A DNA stretch of 64,000 nucleotides from Panonychus citri (lineage: Eukaryota; Arthropoda; Arachnida; Trombidiformes; Tetranychidae): the NCBI RefSeq assembly GCF_014898815.1, contig NW_026515548.1, forward strand, positions 1,160,501 through 1,224,500, written 5' to 3'. The translations under genes and the position numbers were made by a program. Positions 51,601-64,000 of this stretch are shown here, in pieces. Below the pieces are notes generated by a model, which did not search any database, was not told the origin of the DNA, and saw nothing but the letters and a program-made list of their open reading frames with translations. Numbering within the stretch: the first letter of the stretch is position 1; each line of letters starts with the position of its first letter.

Positions 51601-52538
51601 AGTATAAACTTTTAATTATCATCATAATCATAATCATAATCATTAGAAAATTGTTAAATCCTCTTAAAGATGATGATGATGATGATCAAGGATGAAGATG
51701 ATGATTAAGATGAAGATTATCATGATGATGATGATGATGAAAGAGGCAGAATCAATTTCCGTTTTCAAGTTTTCTGCTTTACTTGTTAATCTTTTTCTTA
51801 ATCTTAATCCTGTTAGAAAATTTTTTTTTCGCAAAATTTGTCAACCATTAATATTTTTGTTTCTTTTACCTGTCATCACCTTTCATCTTCATAACATCAT
51901 ATTTACCTTTGTTTGTCTGTCCACTAATTGTCCATCATCATATCCATCATACTCAAGGGAAAAATATCAATTTCATTTGCCTTTAAACTCTGTAAGGTTA
52001 ATCAACTCCAATCTCCTTTTTTATCATTTCATCTGACCAATTGACTGACCAACGATAATGACAATTATTATTATCAATTATTTATTTTTATCTTAAATCA
52101 GTTATTCAATATGTGGTTTCTTTGTTTTCCCGCCAAATTGTTTGACCAACAACAAACTTGACCGATTACCTGCCAATTAACTTAATCCAGTTTAAATGTC
52201 TTATCAGTTAACTTTCAATATTATCAACAATTGATATAACTTTTTTTTTCCAGGTAAAATAACAATTATCATCTTCATCTTAATGATAACAATTAGATAA
52301 AGATAATCGTAAGGGAAACAATTTGAAAATTGTCACCGTTGATAATCAACCATTGGATTAAGATTAAAGTTGCTTGGACAGCCAAATGACCTGAGGTCAT
52401 TTTCATATTATCCTTGAGCAAGAATTGTAAACAACTAATATATAAACCTATGAGTTTACCTTTTGGAAATATGATATCATGATAATCACAATTATCTGAA
52501 TAAATATCATGGTGGTTTCATTAATGAAGATGTGCCTC

Positions 52539-52563
52539 TAATCTTAATCTTAATCTTAATCTT
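52539..52563. repeat. Short (ATCTTA)n tandem repeat
   Basis: About four head-to-tail copies of the hexamer AATCTT, unlike the usual GAT or GA repeats of this window. Confidence 0.75.
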
Positions 52564-55500
52564 TAATCATTTACCTGGTGGCTTAATGATTAGTATCAAT
52601 CTCATTATCGAAATGATGAAATTTAATTATTCATTTTCATTTATCCCTTAAAATTTTCATCATCATATTTGATTACAACGAAAGTTTAAATTTCCAAACT
52701 AATTAATGTTGTTAATTATCAAAGTGATGATACTAATTAACTAAACTAATCATTAACTAAATCGAAACAATTTAAAAAAAAAAAGTTTTTCATTTCTATT
52801 GGATTAACTTGTCCTGTACTTATCCTTGTTGATTGTTATCAAAAATTAACTTTAATTACAATCTAGTCAATCTACAGGATTGATTAATTAAATTACAATT
52901 GATTAACTTTCTGTGACTCTTCACACAATCAACCATAAAAAAAATATTAATTGCAATTAAATCGTTATAATTAATTAGCTTTTTTCTTATCATCAAATTT
53001 GCTTTTCCAATTGCAACAACAACAACTACAACTCAATAGATTGTCATTTAATTATGACAACACAATTAATCAATCAACGAGTTAATCAATCAGTCAATAT
53101 ATTGATAAGTTAATTAATTAAAGTTTAAAAAGTGTTGGAGTAAATAAATTATGATTAACTAATTATGTAAATTGTTTGGCAAGAAAGTAAAAAAAAAAGC
53201 AACTTGAAAAGCCAATAAATATTATCAATCTATTGATTTACAATAAGATCCGATTAGTGATTTGATTGGTAACAATTAACTGATTTGAGGAAAAGGAAAA
53301 ACAATAAATAAATGAATAAACAATCAAGTAAATCAGTTGAACAATTAAGTTAATCCAGTGGAGAAAAAGGAAAGTTAATTACAATTACCTGTTTTTCTCG
53401 CGCCCAGGTAACTCTGTTTTTCACCAACAAGATAACAATAGGTAAACCAAAAAGGTAATAGAACAACAATTAATTGTTATGGTAAGAAAACTGTAAGACT
53501 AACAACTAAATTAAATGATAATCTTAATCATAATCTAACAATTTATGTAGCAAAACTAATTACCAGTTGTAAATAGAGTCACCTTGATGAATGAATAAAA
53601 AATTAAATCATTGACTAGAAAATGATGTTACCTTTACATAGAGAGAGAGAGAGAGAGTGAGAGAGGCCTCATAATGAGAAGATAAACTTTTTCTCTCTCT
53701 CTCAATTTTCCTCTTCCTTTTCATCCTCATCACCATTCAGATCATCTTCTTACTCTCTCTCTCTCCTTTGTTCCTCCTCCTCCTCTTCCTTTTCATCCTC
53801 CTTCCACCTCCACCTCCTCTCAAGTTCAAACCTCCATGTAAACTACAAGATTAATTTCACCTTAATCACCATAAGGTTAAGTATAGAAGATGAAGATTGA
53901 ATCATCTCTCTCAGTGTTAATCTCTTATCCTCTCAAAATCATAATCATAATCATATCAAGAGGCTTAAGATAATAACGATAACCAATAGGGACTAAATTT
54001 GAAACTCGAAAATCCTTCAAACCTTCAATTACTTTTTCATGAGGATCAATTTTGTTATCATTTATGAATTCATGATGATGATGATGATGTTTTTTTCTCA
54101 TTCTAAATCCTAATAAGAAAATGATTAATCTCATCTTGATTTAGTTTCTCATCTAAATTGTAAACACCAAAGGATGACAATAAGCTACAAGCCTAACCCC
54201 ATATTCAAAATCTCATCCATTTCATCATCATCATCATCATAATCTTCATCATAATCTTCATGATTGTCAGGATTATATTAGATTCTGTAATAATATAGTT
54301 AAAGGTTACTGATTCAAATTAACTGATTCACGCCCATGATTTCATTCAATTGAAACGTCCTTGGGTATGAATTAATTGTTCACTATATTAATCATGATAA
54401 TATGAAGGGAAGTTTTTTTTTCTGTTGTTAGATATTCAAAGCTAATAACAAATAATAACAATTAGATTTAGTTTGTTACGATGTTGATTGTTGGTTTGAT
54501 GATTATGTTGATGATGATTAAGATTGAGAAGAAGCAATTAAATTGGAGAGAAGGCAGAAAAATTATTATTATCATGATGGAAACAACGGAAGAATGAATT
54601 TTAATCATCAAGATAATCATCGTAACTAAATTAAGTTTGTTTCTCTCTCTCTCAAACAATGTGTAACAATTTACTAATCATTAACTATATTGTTTGTTAA
54701 TTGTCAGTTTTCATCTTGAATTTGTGATAGACTTTTGGTTAAAATTTGATCTTCTTTTAATTAGATTCAAGGTGATTAAGGTTGAACCAGAAAAAAAGAA
54801 AAAGGTAAATTACAATCAGAACGATAATCATCAATTCTGTCAATTTAATCATCATCATCATCGGGCTTGGATAATTAATGTTTTCCTGATCAACTATTCA
54901 GGCTATTCCAGGGTGTTGATTTATTATCCATGGTTGTAATTACCTGAGCAACCAGATTATTATCACAATTGATACTTGATATGATTATCAAGATTGTTAA
55001 CTTTTTTTCTGGTTACTTTTTAATCAACCAATCAAGTTAATCAAAAAAACTGGTTCCAGGTAAATTGAATTGGTGGACATGCTCAGAAATTGTATTATCG
55101 TTGATGATGATGAAGATGAAGATGAAGATGATGAAGATGATAGGATGATGTCTTCTTCATCAATTATCCTCAAATTACAGGTAAAAAAATCCAGGTAACA
55201 ATTAATTCATTGTGATAAACAAGATAATCAAATGTTTAGCTTTGCAAATGAGTAAATTAAAATGCAAACTTATGACATTTTGTCTTAATTGTTGCTGATT
55301 GCAAATGATTTACAATTTGTTTTGATTGTCAGTAAATTGTGTGTGTGTTTGTGTTGATAATTTAATTGTTGAATTAACTTTTCTTGTGTTCTCTTGTTTA
55401 ATTGTTAATTGATATTTAGAAAAACTTTTTTCCTTTTCTAGTTGAGAAAATCAAGTTTCTTGTTAATCAACGTCGCGTGTATTTAATTTGATTAACAATT

Positions 55501-58500
55501 AACTTACTTTTCCATTTAAATTGTTGATTTACAAATTTACTCAACGAAATCAGTTGACAGTTGTTAACGTTTCTTTATGATTAACTTAATTTAGTTACAA
55601 TTAACTTTGTGTATAAGATAATCAAGTTTCCCTATGTCATGTAAACCTTGAAAAAAAAAGTTATTTAAATATTCAAATTAATTGCTGGAGATAATTGTGA
55701 TTAACTAAATCAGTTTCAATATTTACTTTAATTTAATTAACAATTAGTTAATCCGGTTTGGTTTATAAACTGTTAAGTGTGAATGAGAAACTTTTTTTTC
55801 ATAATTTATTGATTGCTGGAAAGGTTTGATTAATCTGTTGATATTTAATGTTCATTAATCACAATTAACACCAATGATTGAAAATGGTATTGACAATTAA
55901 CTTTATAAATTTATAACAATCAACTAAATCAATTGTATAACCTGATTGATAACAAGTTATGACAAAATTGACCTAATATTTTAATCACAATTAACTTTCA
56001 ACAGCCAATCCCAGAAAAAAAAAGTTCAATTGAACAATTTAATCTTTTAATTGTTAATCAACTAAATGATAATAATTTCAACAAATTAATCAATCAACCC
56101 TGAAGGTTAATTTAATTTCAATTGATGGACATTAAGCAAATTGATCAAACCTTTTTTTCATCATTTTAATCATCATAATCATCATCACAAACCAGTAACA
56201 ATTAACTCAATCAACTGAATTACATGAAATATTTATTATTAACAACAATTAACTTTTAAATTTCCTGTAATCCATAAATTTAATCACAATCACAATCAAC
56301 CAACAAACAAACAACAATAACACATTAAATTGTTATGAAAAAAAAGGTGATTAGTTAAACAAATCACTTAATCCAGTTATTACAATCAACTGAATCGGAT
56401 TAAACAATTTAAATACCTTAAAGCAATTGTGATAATCACAATTAATCAGTATCAATCTAATTTACTAATAACTGATCCTTAAAATTTGAATTGAAATAGT
56501 TAACGACAATTTAAACTGATAATCTGATGATGATCGTTAATTGTACTGATTGTGGTGCTTTAAATTGTAGCAAATGAGCAGGTAATTAAATCTAATCACT
56601 TTAACCGGTGTAATATCAATAATTGGATCAAAATTTAAGGATAATCTTTGAATCGATTAGCCAGAAACATAATCAATGTGTTGTTGAATATTGAATTTGT
56701 TTCTATGACAATGAATCAGATAATACAAAACATATTGATGATATTTTGATGAGACTCATGAGATGATGATGAAAATGTATTATTAATGATATCAAATGAA
56801 TTACAGAGGGAAATTGAATTCACAAGAGGGAGAAGGTGGGAGATGTCAAAGGAGAGAGAGAGAGAGAAATTCTTATTCTCATCTTTCATTCAGAATCATT
56901 CATTATCATGGTGATAATGATATTTTGTCAAAACGATTTGAGGTAAATATTTTATTTACCATAGAGGAAAAAGAAAAGGTTCCTCAGTGATTTTCAGAAT
57001 TTCTTTTCATGAAGAGAAAGAGAGAATCATCTGAACCATGAACAAGAAGATGAATAATATATATGAAGAGAGAGAGAGAGATGATGATGATGATGATGAT
57101 CATTTTACCATGAAAAATTTTCTCTATCCTTTTACTTTTCTCTATGAATAATTTTTTCCACATTCGGAATTCTTGGAAATAAAATCTGAGGTTATATTGT
57201 AAGTACGATTGAATTTGATTCAGCTGAACCACCATGAAGAGATTATATATTCAATTGGAGATGTCATTTCTGATTGAACAATTTATATTGCAATAAATTA
57301 AGACTAAATTTCAGATTTAATTGTGATTCAAGTTAATCATCTGTTTGTTTGCATGAAAAAACATGAGTCACAAAAATTAGCACAAATTGTTACCTGTGTT
57401 ACAATGTTACTAATTGTTGTCAATTGTATTGTTGTTGTTGATAATTTCTGTTCAACAATTAACATAATCAATGGTGTAAATGATTTCAACGCTTTCACTT
57501 TTGCCAATCAGTAAACATGATTAGGTGAAAATGATTAATGATAATTATTTTTAGGAATCGGTTTAATTACAACCAGCAGTTAACTAGAAAGTTATCATGA
57601 TGATAATAATGGTAAGATGCAAATGATGATCAACAAGATGATGATAATCATGATGATGATGATGATGAGGGTGAAGATGGAGATGGGAAATCGTGAAGAT
57701 GAGGATGATAAAGGTAAAAGTTGATGATATTATTATCAATTGTTGATATTGAAAAATAGTAAAACTTTTTCCTATCTAAACATTGAGATTGTAATTGATT
57801 CTGATGATTTATGAAACTTAAATTAACAATTCAATTTAGTAAATTGTTAATCATGATGATTAATAACAATCGGATTAATAAATTATCCAATATCAAAAGT
57901 ATAATATTTGATTAGTTGGACAATCTAATTGTTCAAGATGATAATCAAATTGTTTGTTTGTTATCATTTATTTTCACTAGACCAAAAGATTCAATTGTGT
58001 TTACTTAATGTCAACAAATATCATCATTAGGATGATGATGAGGATGAAGATGAGGATGAAGATGATGAGGATAACTGTTATGTTGGTAAAGTGTTAATTT
58101 TATCTGTCATTGGATAAGATAATTTATTAAATTGATATCAGAGTTTAATTTGTTGCTGTTTGTTTATCAATTGTTGGTGGGATGATAACGGAAACGGAAA
58201 TGATAACCAACCCTGATGATGAAAAAAAATGAGAAAATATTTGATTAGACAAACAGCTTAATCGAGAGGAGGAAAATGATGATGATGATGATGATGATGA
58301 AGATAAGGGATTATCTTTATGGTGATGTTACAAATGATGAGGATGAGGAGAGATGATAAATTATCTTTTCCATTCGAGTAGAAGATTAAATTGAAAATTT
58401 CGAATTCTTTTTGTTCCAATTGATATTTTTATCAATTCTGATGATGATGATCTTTAGCATCGATAAAGTTGATTATCGAAATTTAATAATATCTTTATCT

Positions 58501-60526
58501 TTTTAGAATCAGTTTGATTTTCGAACAATTTATCAACTATTTTGATTTGGAATTAATTTTTCTTCCCTCAATCAACAATCGTATTGATTTTTAATTAGTG
58601 ATTCAATTCTGTAATTAGTCAATTATCATGATCATGTTTACCTTGAGCAAAGTTTCATGTTGTTGTTGTTGTTACTTTTTTGTTTATTTTCATCATTTTG
58701 ACATGAACTAAGGTGTGTCCAGTGTAAAGATCATCTTGACCATCATCTTAATCAATTCATCTTAAATTTCAGAATCAATTTAATCAATTGATCATCAAAA
58801 TTAAGGTGCACTTGCAATTGATTAACCAAATTATCATTGAGATGAAAAACTTTGCACTCAATTGATTGTAAAAAAAAATAATAATAAAAAGTTATCAATG
58901 AAATTTGAATAAATGAAAACTTTTCACCTTAACAATCAACGTAACCCAAAACAAAAAGTACAATTGAAAGTTAATCGTTTCCAAGCAATTAAGTAAATTG
59001 TCTGAACAAATAGTAATAATAAACATTGATTATGGATGAGAGGATATATTAATATGATTACAAGTTGGTTGTAAATCAACAACCATTGCGAATGAGAAAA
59101 ACAATTAACGATTAACTGTTATACCGAAGATACAAATCAAGAGTTAATCACACTGTAGACACTCATCTATATAAATCCAATGGAATCAGAATGATTAGTA
59201 AATTGTTGACATGAGATTTAATGGTAAATGAATAAACTAATGATTCCCAGTGAAGATGAGGGATAATAATCAATCCCAATACTCACACAGGGAGTTAAGA
59301 GGTGGTTAAATTTGATAAGCTAACGGTAAATGATTAACAAGCATCAACAGTGAGAGTTGTAAGTGTGTTGACAAGTCATAATAATAAAACATTATCACAA
59401 TAAAATACAATCAATGTCAACAGATAATTTATTATCTTGTTAACCGGAACAAGAAAAGATAAACCTTTAAATTGTTTCCTTTTTAATGGAGAGAGAGAGA
59501 AACAAAAAAGAAACTTTTTTTTTCGAATCCATTATTTTCTCTCTCTTTCTTTTCTTTCTTTCACCGATCTAATACTTCATTCATATGGATGATTATATAA
59601 TAATATCCATGTAAATATCCATGTGATTATGATTTAACTTGTTGGTAGGATGAGAAGATGATGAAACTAAATTAAAATGGTTCTAATCTGGGAGATTGAA
59701 GATAGAATCGGATCATTAAGTTGCCACACTATTTAATCTTGAGCTTTAGGTTGTTTTTGTTGATGATGTTAAAGTGATTCTGTTGATTAGGTTGATGATG
59801 ATTCTCACTGGAGTCTTGATGATGTTGATGGTTTTCTAAATGCTTTTGTGGATAAAGTGTGTTACTAGAAGATAAGGAAATTAGGTTTTCAATGAAATCT
59901 CACCGAGTTCTCATCAAGAATCTGTTAGAACTTTTTTTTTCTATTCTTTTCTAGTGATAATATAAGAGAAAGAGAGGTAAACTTATTCTTTTTCTTTTTC
60001 TATTCTTCATCCTCATCATCTTTTCTCTTTCTTTCTTTTTTCTTCTTCTTCTCTTCCTTTTTCTTTAAGGTTCTCCTTAAGATCTTGTAAGTTGCTCCAA
60101 TGTTAACACAGGTCACATTAGAACCTATTCTTGAGATTATAACTTTTTCTACTACGCCTCTTTCTCTCTCTCTCTCACTCTCTTTCTAGGCCTCTTTTTA
60201 CATGGAAGATAATGATTGAAGATGAAGAAGTATCTTCTTTGTCTAATAATTATCATCTACAACCTTCAGCGATCATATCATAATTTATCCTCATCTTCTT
60301 GTGAGATGAAACTTTTACCTCTTCAATTTTGTTACTCGTTTTTTCAGATTCTAAATCTGGATAACTCAATATAATCATCTTACTTTTCCCTCATCATCTT
60401 AATCATTGGTCTCTCTCTCTCTCTCTCTCACTCTAGTTGATTGGGATTAGAAGATGCTGATGATGATGATGATGAGAGAATTAAGAAAATATTATAGGAA
60501 GAGTGAATTGCATGTATAGGCATTTT

Positions 60527-60549
60527 GAGAGAGAGAGAGAGAGAGAGAG
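60527..60549. repeat. (GA)n microsatellite
   Basis: GA tract of about 23 bp, preceded about 100 bp earlier by a CT tract (60411-60430), so the pair could form an imperfect inverted repeat. Confidence 0.85.
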
Positions 60550-61785
60550 TAAGATGAGAAGATGATGATAATTATGATGAGACAATCACAAGAAGATGAA
60601 TTGATTTACAAACTAATGAGATGCTAAATGATAATTTGTCGTCAAATTGATCCTACCTGTTGTCTTTAATGATTTTATTATAATCATCATCAAGTTAATT
60701 ACTTAAGAATCGCAATGTTAATTGTTAATGTGATGAAGATGATGATTACTACATTGATTATTACATTTTTTCAATCTTTTTCTTATTTTTCATCTTCTAC
60801 CATTTGATTGATTACAAATGATGATAATGTTTGTGAGGATGATCATGAATTGATTGTGTAAGAAGCAATTTAGAGGGATGAAGATGAAATGATTTGTTAA
60901 ATTGTGAACAATTTATTGGCTCTATTAATATTATGATGAAACAATTTCACCTTTTCCAGTGTTACCTTTCATGGTGAAGATGAAGATGAAGATGATGATG
61001 ATGATGCTGAGAAAATAAATACACAGTGATGATGATAATGATGGTGAAGATGAAGAGATGAGGCAATTGATTCACCAGGTATTCAGGTTTATTGTTGCAG
61101 AAAGTATTTCATCTTTATCTCATCTTTATCTTCCTCATCTTCTTCATCTTCATGATTGAATGTGAATCATTAGAAATGATGAAGAAAAAAAAAATCATTC
61201 CTTTTATCATCTAAATACAATTTAATCTGAAAGGGGATTTACTTTTCTAATCTTAATGTTCAATCTTAATCTTCTAATTTATGTAACAATTAACTTTACC
61301 TCTGTTGATATCTAGAGTTAATTATGAGCATGATAATGATGATGATAATTAAATAATTATGGTTAACCAATTTTACTTATTTATCCTCATTACTTTTCAT
61401 ATGAATTACTTTCAATGGTGATAATCGTTTAATCAAATTATTAAATTGCTTCAAGTTAAATGATCAACAACAAGAAATACATGAAGGTAAATATGAATCA
61501 CAATGAAAGTGAAAACTGAATGATGATAAAAGATGATGATGATGAAAAGCAAGAATGATAAATCATATCAATGGTATTCATCATAATAAATAAAGTTCAT
61601 AGGTGATGATGATAAAAACATTTGTAGAGGAAAATGATGAGAGAGAGAGAGAGAGAGAGGAAAAGAGATGACAAGATTTTCTCATCCTCATCTTCATCTT
61701 CCTCTGTCTCTGTTTCCCTGTCTCTGAATTGTGTTTTTCTCCATGAACTTATAGGATTGAATTCATAAATGATATATAACATGAT

Positions 61786-61787
<2 letters not shown>

Positions 61788-61818
<31 letters not shown>
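61788..61818. repeat. (GA)n microsatellite
   Basis: GA tract of about 31 bp. A second GA tract lies at 61639-61660 and a CT tract at 62098-62116. Confidence 0.9.
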
Positions 61819-61823
<5 letters not shown>

Positions 61824-64000
61824 GATAGAAAGTGAGTCGAAATGATGATTAGAAGATGAGAATTGGGATGAGGATGAAAAAAAAGTTTCTTCATTTTCGA
61901 CGCCATTTTTTTTCCTCCTTCTCTTCGAGATGGATGAGTTATCTCATGGAATGTAGTTATTCATCAAGAATCCATACATTTTTATCATAATGATCCCGAG
62001 ACCCAAATAAACTATTACTCTCACCTCTTCATCAACCTCCCTCTCTCTCACTCACTCCATCATCACCCTCTACATACCTCTAACCCTCATCATCATCATC
62101 TCTCTCTCTCTCTCTCTTCACCTCCATTCATCTTTCTACTCATCATCATCCCTGTGACAATATCAAATTGCAGAAATGATATAATATGTAAGAGAAGAAG
62201 AAAAAAAGAAAGAAAAAAAAACAAAAATTCTCAGTGATTCTTTTCCACCATGAACATTACCATGAATTGTGATTCGGCCAACAAAAAAAGCTTTGTAATC
62301 AAGGTAAGAGTTATGTGTACCAGGGGAGATAATTGAAACACTCAGGTGGAAAAATAAACTTTCAACAATTTAGATTAACTGAAAAATTCATCATGAAAGT
62401 TGAACAATCTCAAAGTCAATGGTTATTTTCACCTTTTCGAATTGTTCAGATTGATTGTTATCATAATTATTATTAGAATCATGATCACAATCAAGGTAAG
62501 TGGTTAACCAAAATGAAATAATTGATTGAGGTTATCATGTTATCATTAATATGTAACCTTTTTTGTTTCATCTCTTGATTAAATTTGTTGGGATTCATTA
62601 TTATCATGATATTACCATGAACTATACAACATATAGTTCATATCTATTATATTATCATGTTGTCATTTGTATCATGATGATAATTATGATTACAAAATCC
62701 TATAATTAGCTCAAGTTTTGTCAACCATTCAGATCACGAGTTATATCATTATCAACTGAATCTATCGGTAGAAATTCAGTAAACTATGAACAAAGAAAAA
62801 AAAAGTTCCATGTAGATATTATCTCTATTTCCATGTGACATTTAATGATGATTATAATGATTACTTGATTATCACGATTCGATTGTTGTGATATTATTAT
62901 TATCATTATTACCATTGGATTGTTGTAATTACCTTTGACAATTGGTTGATTACATTGAACCAAAAGTGATTAGCTGATTGTTATTATCATTTGAATATTT
63001 TTATGATTAGTTGATTGAAGCGAGATATCAATTCATAGGTGATGGGAAAGTTATTTAAATCCATTGAGCAATTAAATTTGATTGTTTTGTCCTCGCTCAA
63101 TCTAATTTGAAACAATTACAAGTAAATTAGTTGATTGATTTTGTTTTGTTTTTGATTATTCAATGAAATGGATTTTTAGCAAATTCAATTCAATTGTTAC
63201 TCTAATCTGATTCCTTTTGGTGTGGATTCATTTTGAAATTTGAACTTGGATCATGAATTTTTCATGTTCATGATGATGAGGATGAAAAATGAATACGGTT
63301 TTTTGTTAATCATCTTGTGTTTCATTAAGTTTCAAGGGATGAGGTTGGAACCAATCAAGATGATTGACTTGGGTGATAATAAGCCTGTTGAATATAATAA
63401 CATGAGGATAATCAGGATGAGGATGAAGATAAGAGGATGATCAGGATGATGATGCTACTTTTAACTCCCGAAAATAATTCAATAACTTTAATCTTATTGA
63501 ATTCACTCCAGGGTCGCCATGTCAACTGATATGTTTACATCATTTCAAATCTAATCTTAATCATGAAAAGATGATGATGATCATCATGAATTCAATGGTT
63601 GTCATGATGATGAAAATTCAGTCATGATGATGGGAAAAATTTTCTTTCTGTATGATTAATTGAAACAACGATTGGAAACTTTTCACTCTGATTGTAATAA
63701 TTAACTTATTTTAAAAAGAAAATCATTCCAATTGAAACTAAATTAAACTGAGAACTTAATTAATTGTATTTGTGTGTGTGTGTGTCACTTTGATTAACTT
63801 TATGTGGGCGAAGACAAATTATTGTAATTAACTTAATCATCTTCACTGATTTTATATAATATCTTGCATCTTATTAATAATCGGATCAAGAATTAAATTG
63901 TTCAAATAGTCTCACAATTAATTTGATCATTTAAATTGATTAAATTTTTAAAGATGAAGAAATTTGGTTTTCTCGTTCAATTAATATTTCAATTGATTGA

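Larger units (their letters stand above)
44297..57396. promoter_or_regulatory. Cluster of CAGGTAA/TTACCTG heptamers around engrailed
   Basis: I read 28 exact copies. On +: 44839, 48249, 48966, 49324, 49683, 51239, 51576, 52251, 53405, 55057, 55178, 55192 and 56579. On -: 44297, 44812, 45243, 45733, 47191, 47817, 48365, 51178, 51549, 51866, 52166, 52571, 53385, 54940 and 57390. At roughly 30% GC only one or two would be expected in 13 kb. Nearly all lie outside exons, so they are not splice sites of known genes. The word resembles CAGGTAG sites of Zelda and CAGGTA/CAGGTG sites of Snail/ZEB-type zinc fingers. A regulatory role is inference. Confidence 0.45.
47792..57400. other. Downstream flank of engrailed, noncoding
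   Basis: AT-rich DNA with TAATTG-dominated blocks (50100-53600, 54950-56700) and simple-sequence blocks (49500-50050, 53630-54260). It carries most of the CAGGTAA cluster. Open frames such as 51692-52036, 54694-54939 and 57323-57514 are compositionally biased or lack any recognisable family. No gene is supported. Confidence 0.55.
57401..64000. other. Noncoding tail of the window
   Basis: GATGAT/GATGAA-rich and GA-rich DNA to about 62200 and TAATTG/TTATCAT-rich after it. A (GT)n tract lies at 63772-63784. CAGGTAA words stop abruptly here; one CTACCTG (CAGGTAG on minus) lies at 60653-60659. No gene is recognised. Confidence 0.55.

Noticed and set aside
51692..52036. 114-codon ORF on +
   Set aside because: It starts inside a GATGAT repeat (MKMMIKMKII), and the rest is Leu/Phe/Ser-rich without a family.
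54694..54939. 81-codon ORF on +
   Set aside because: No recognisable domain; His run from a CATCAT repeat.
57323..57514. 63-codon ORF with a hydrophobic segment
   Set aside because: Short, Val/Ile/Asn-rich as expected from AT-rich DNA, with no splice context or homology.
1..64000. CRISPR array, bacterial operon or phage signals
   Set aside because: No regularly spaced direct repeats with unique spacers; the content is clearly animal nuclear DNA.

Overview
This is nuclear DNA of an arthropod. The noncoding sequence is very AT-rich, and genes have small introns (63-352 bp) with canonical GT/AG ends. The recognisable genes are animal genes: a spectraplakin (short stop/MACF1 family), KANSL2 (dgt1) and engrailed. 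The short introns, the multi-kilobase exon and the noncoding DNA dominated by (GA)n, (GAT)n and TAATTG words would suit a spider-mite-like acariform chelicerate. That placement is inference, because nothing here identifies the species.

Region 1 (1-14991). The 3' half of a spectraplakin gene lies on the minus strand: one exon of about 6 kb (to about 7273) with a plakin-type repeat, an acidic linker, about eleven spectrin repeats, two EF-hands and the start of GAS2. Four small exons, which I assembled by hand, complete GAS2 and the C-terminus down to position 549. The N-terminal CH and plakin domains are not visible. About 7.7 kb without recognisable genes follows.

Region 2 (14992-20350). This is a compact gene cluster. 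A four-exon KANSL2 gene on + (NSL histone acetyltransferase complex) converges on an intronless minus-strand gene with a ZSWIM3/FAR1-like zinc-binding N-terminus. Next to it is a short Gly-rich orphan ORF on minus. Just beyond lies a segment of about 0.6 kb that recurs near 23.2 kb and carries a short shared Lys/Glu/Gln-rich reading frame.

Region 3 (20.3-46.3 kb). No confident gene is visible in about 26 kb. The sequence alternates between TAATTG-rich tracts and GATGAT/GAGAGA tracts, with a few islands that differ: a structured, GC-richer patch near 28.75-29.0 kb and a coding-like patch near 37.9-38.4 kb.

Region 4 (46.3-64 kb). A three-exon engrailed gene lies on +, encoding 393 residues with EH1, EH2, EH3, a Q50 homeodomain and EH5. 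It is followed by about 16 kb of noncoding DNA. The flanks from 44.3 to 57.4 kb hold 28 exact copies of CAGGTAA/TTACCTG, far above chance. I consider this the most interesting signal in the window: a candidate regulatory landscape for engrailed.

The genes do not form one pathway. The layout is that of a developmental regulator in a gene desert next to a tight block of housekeeping genes.
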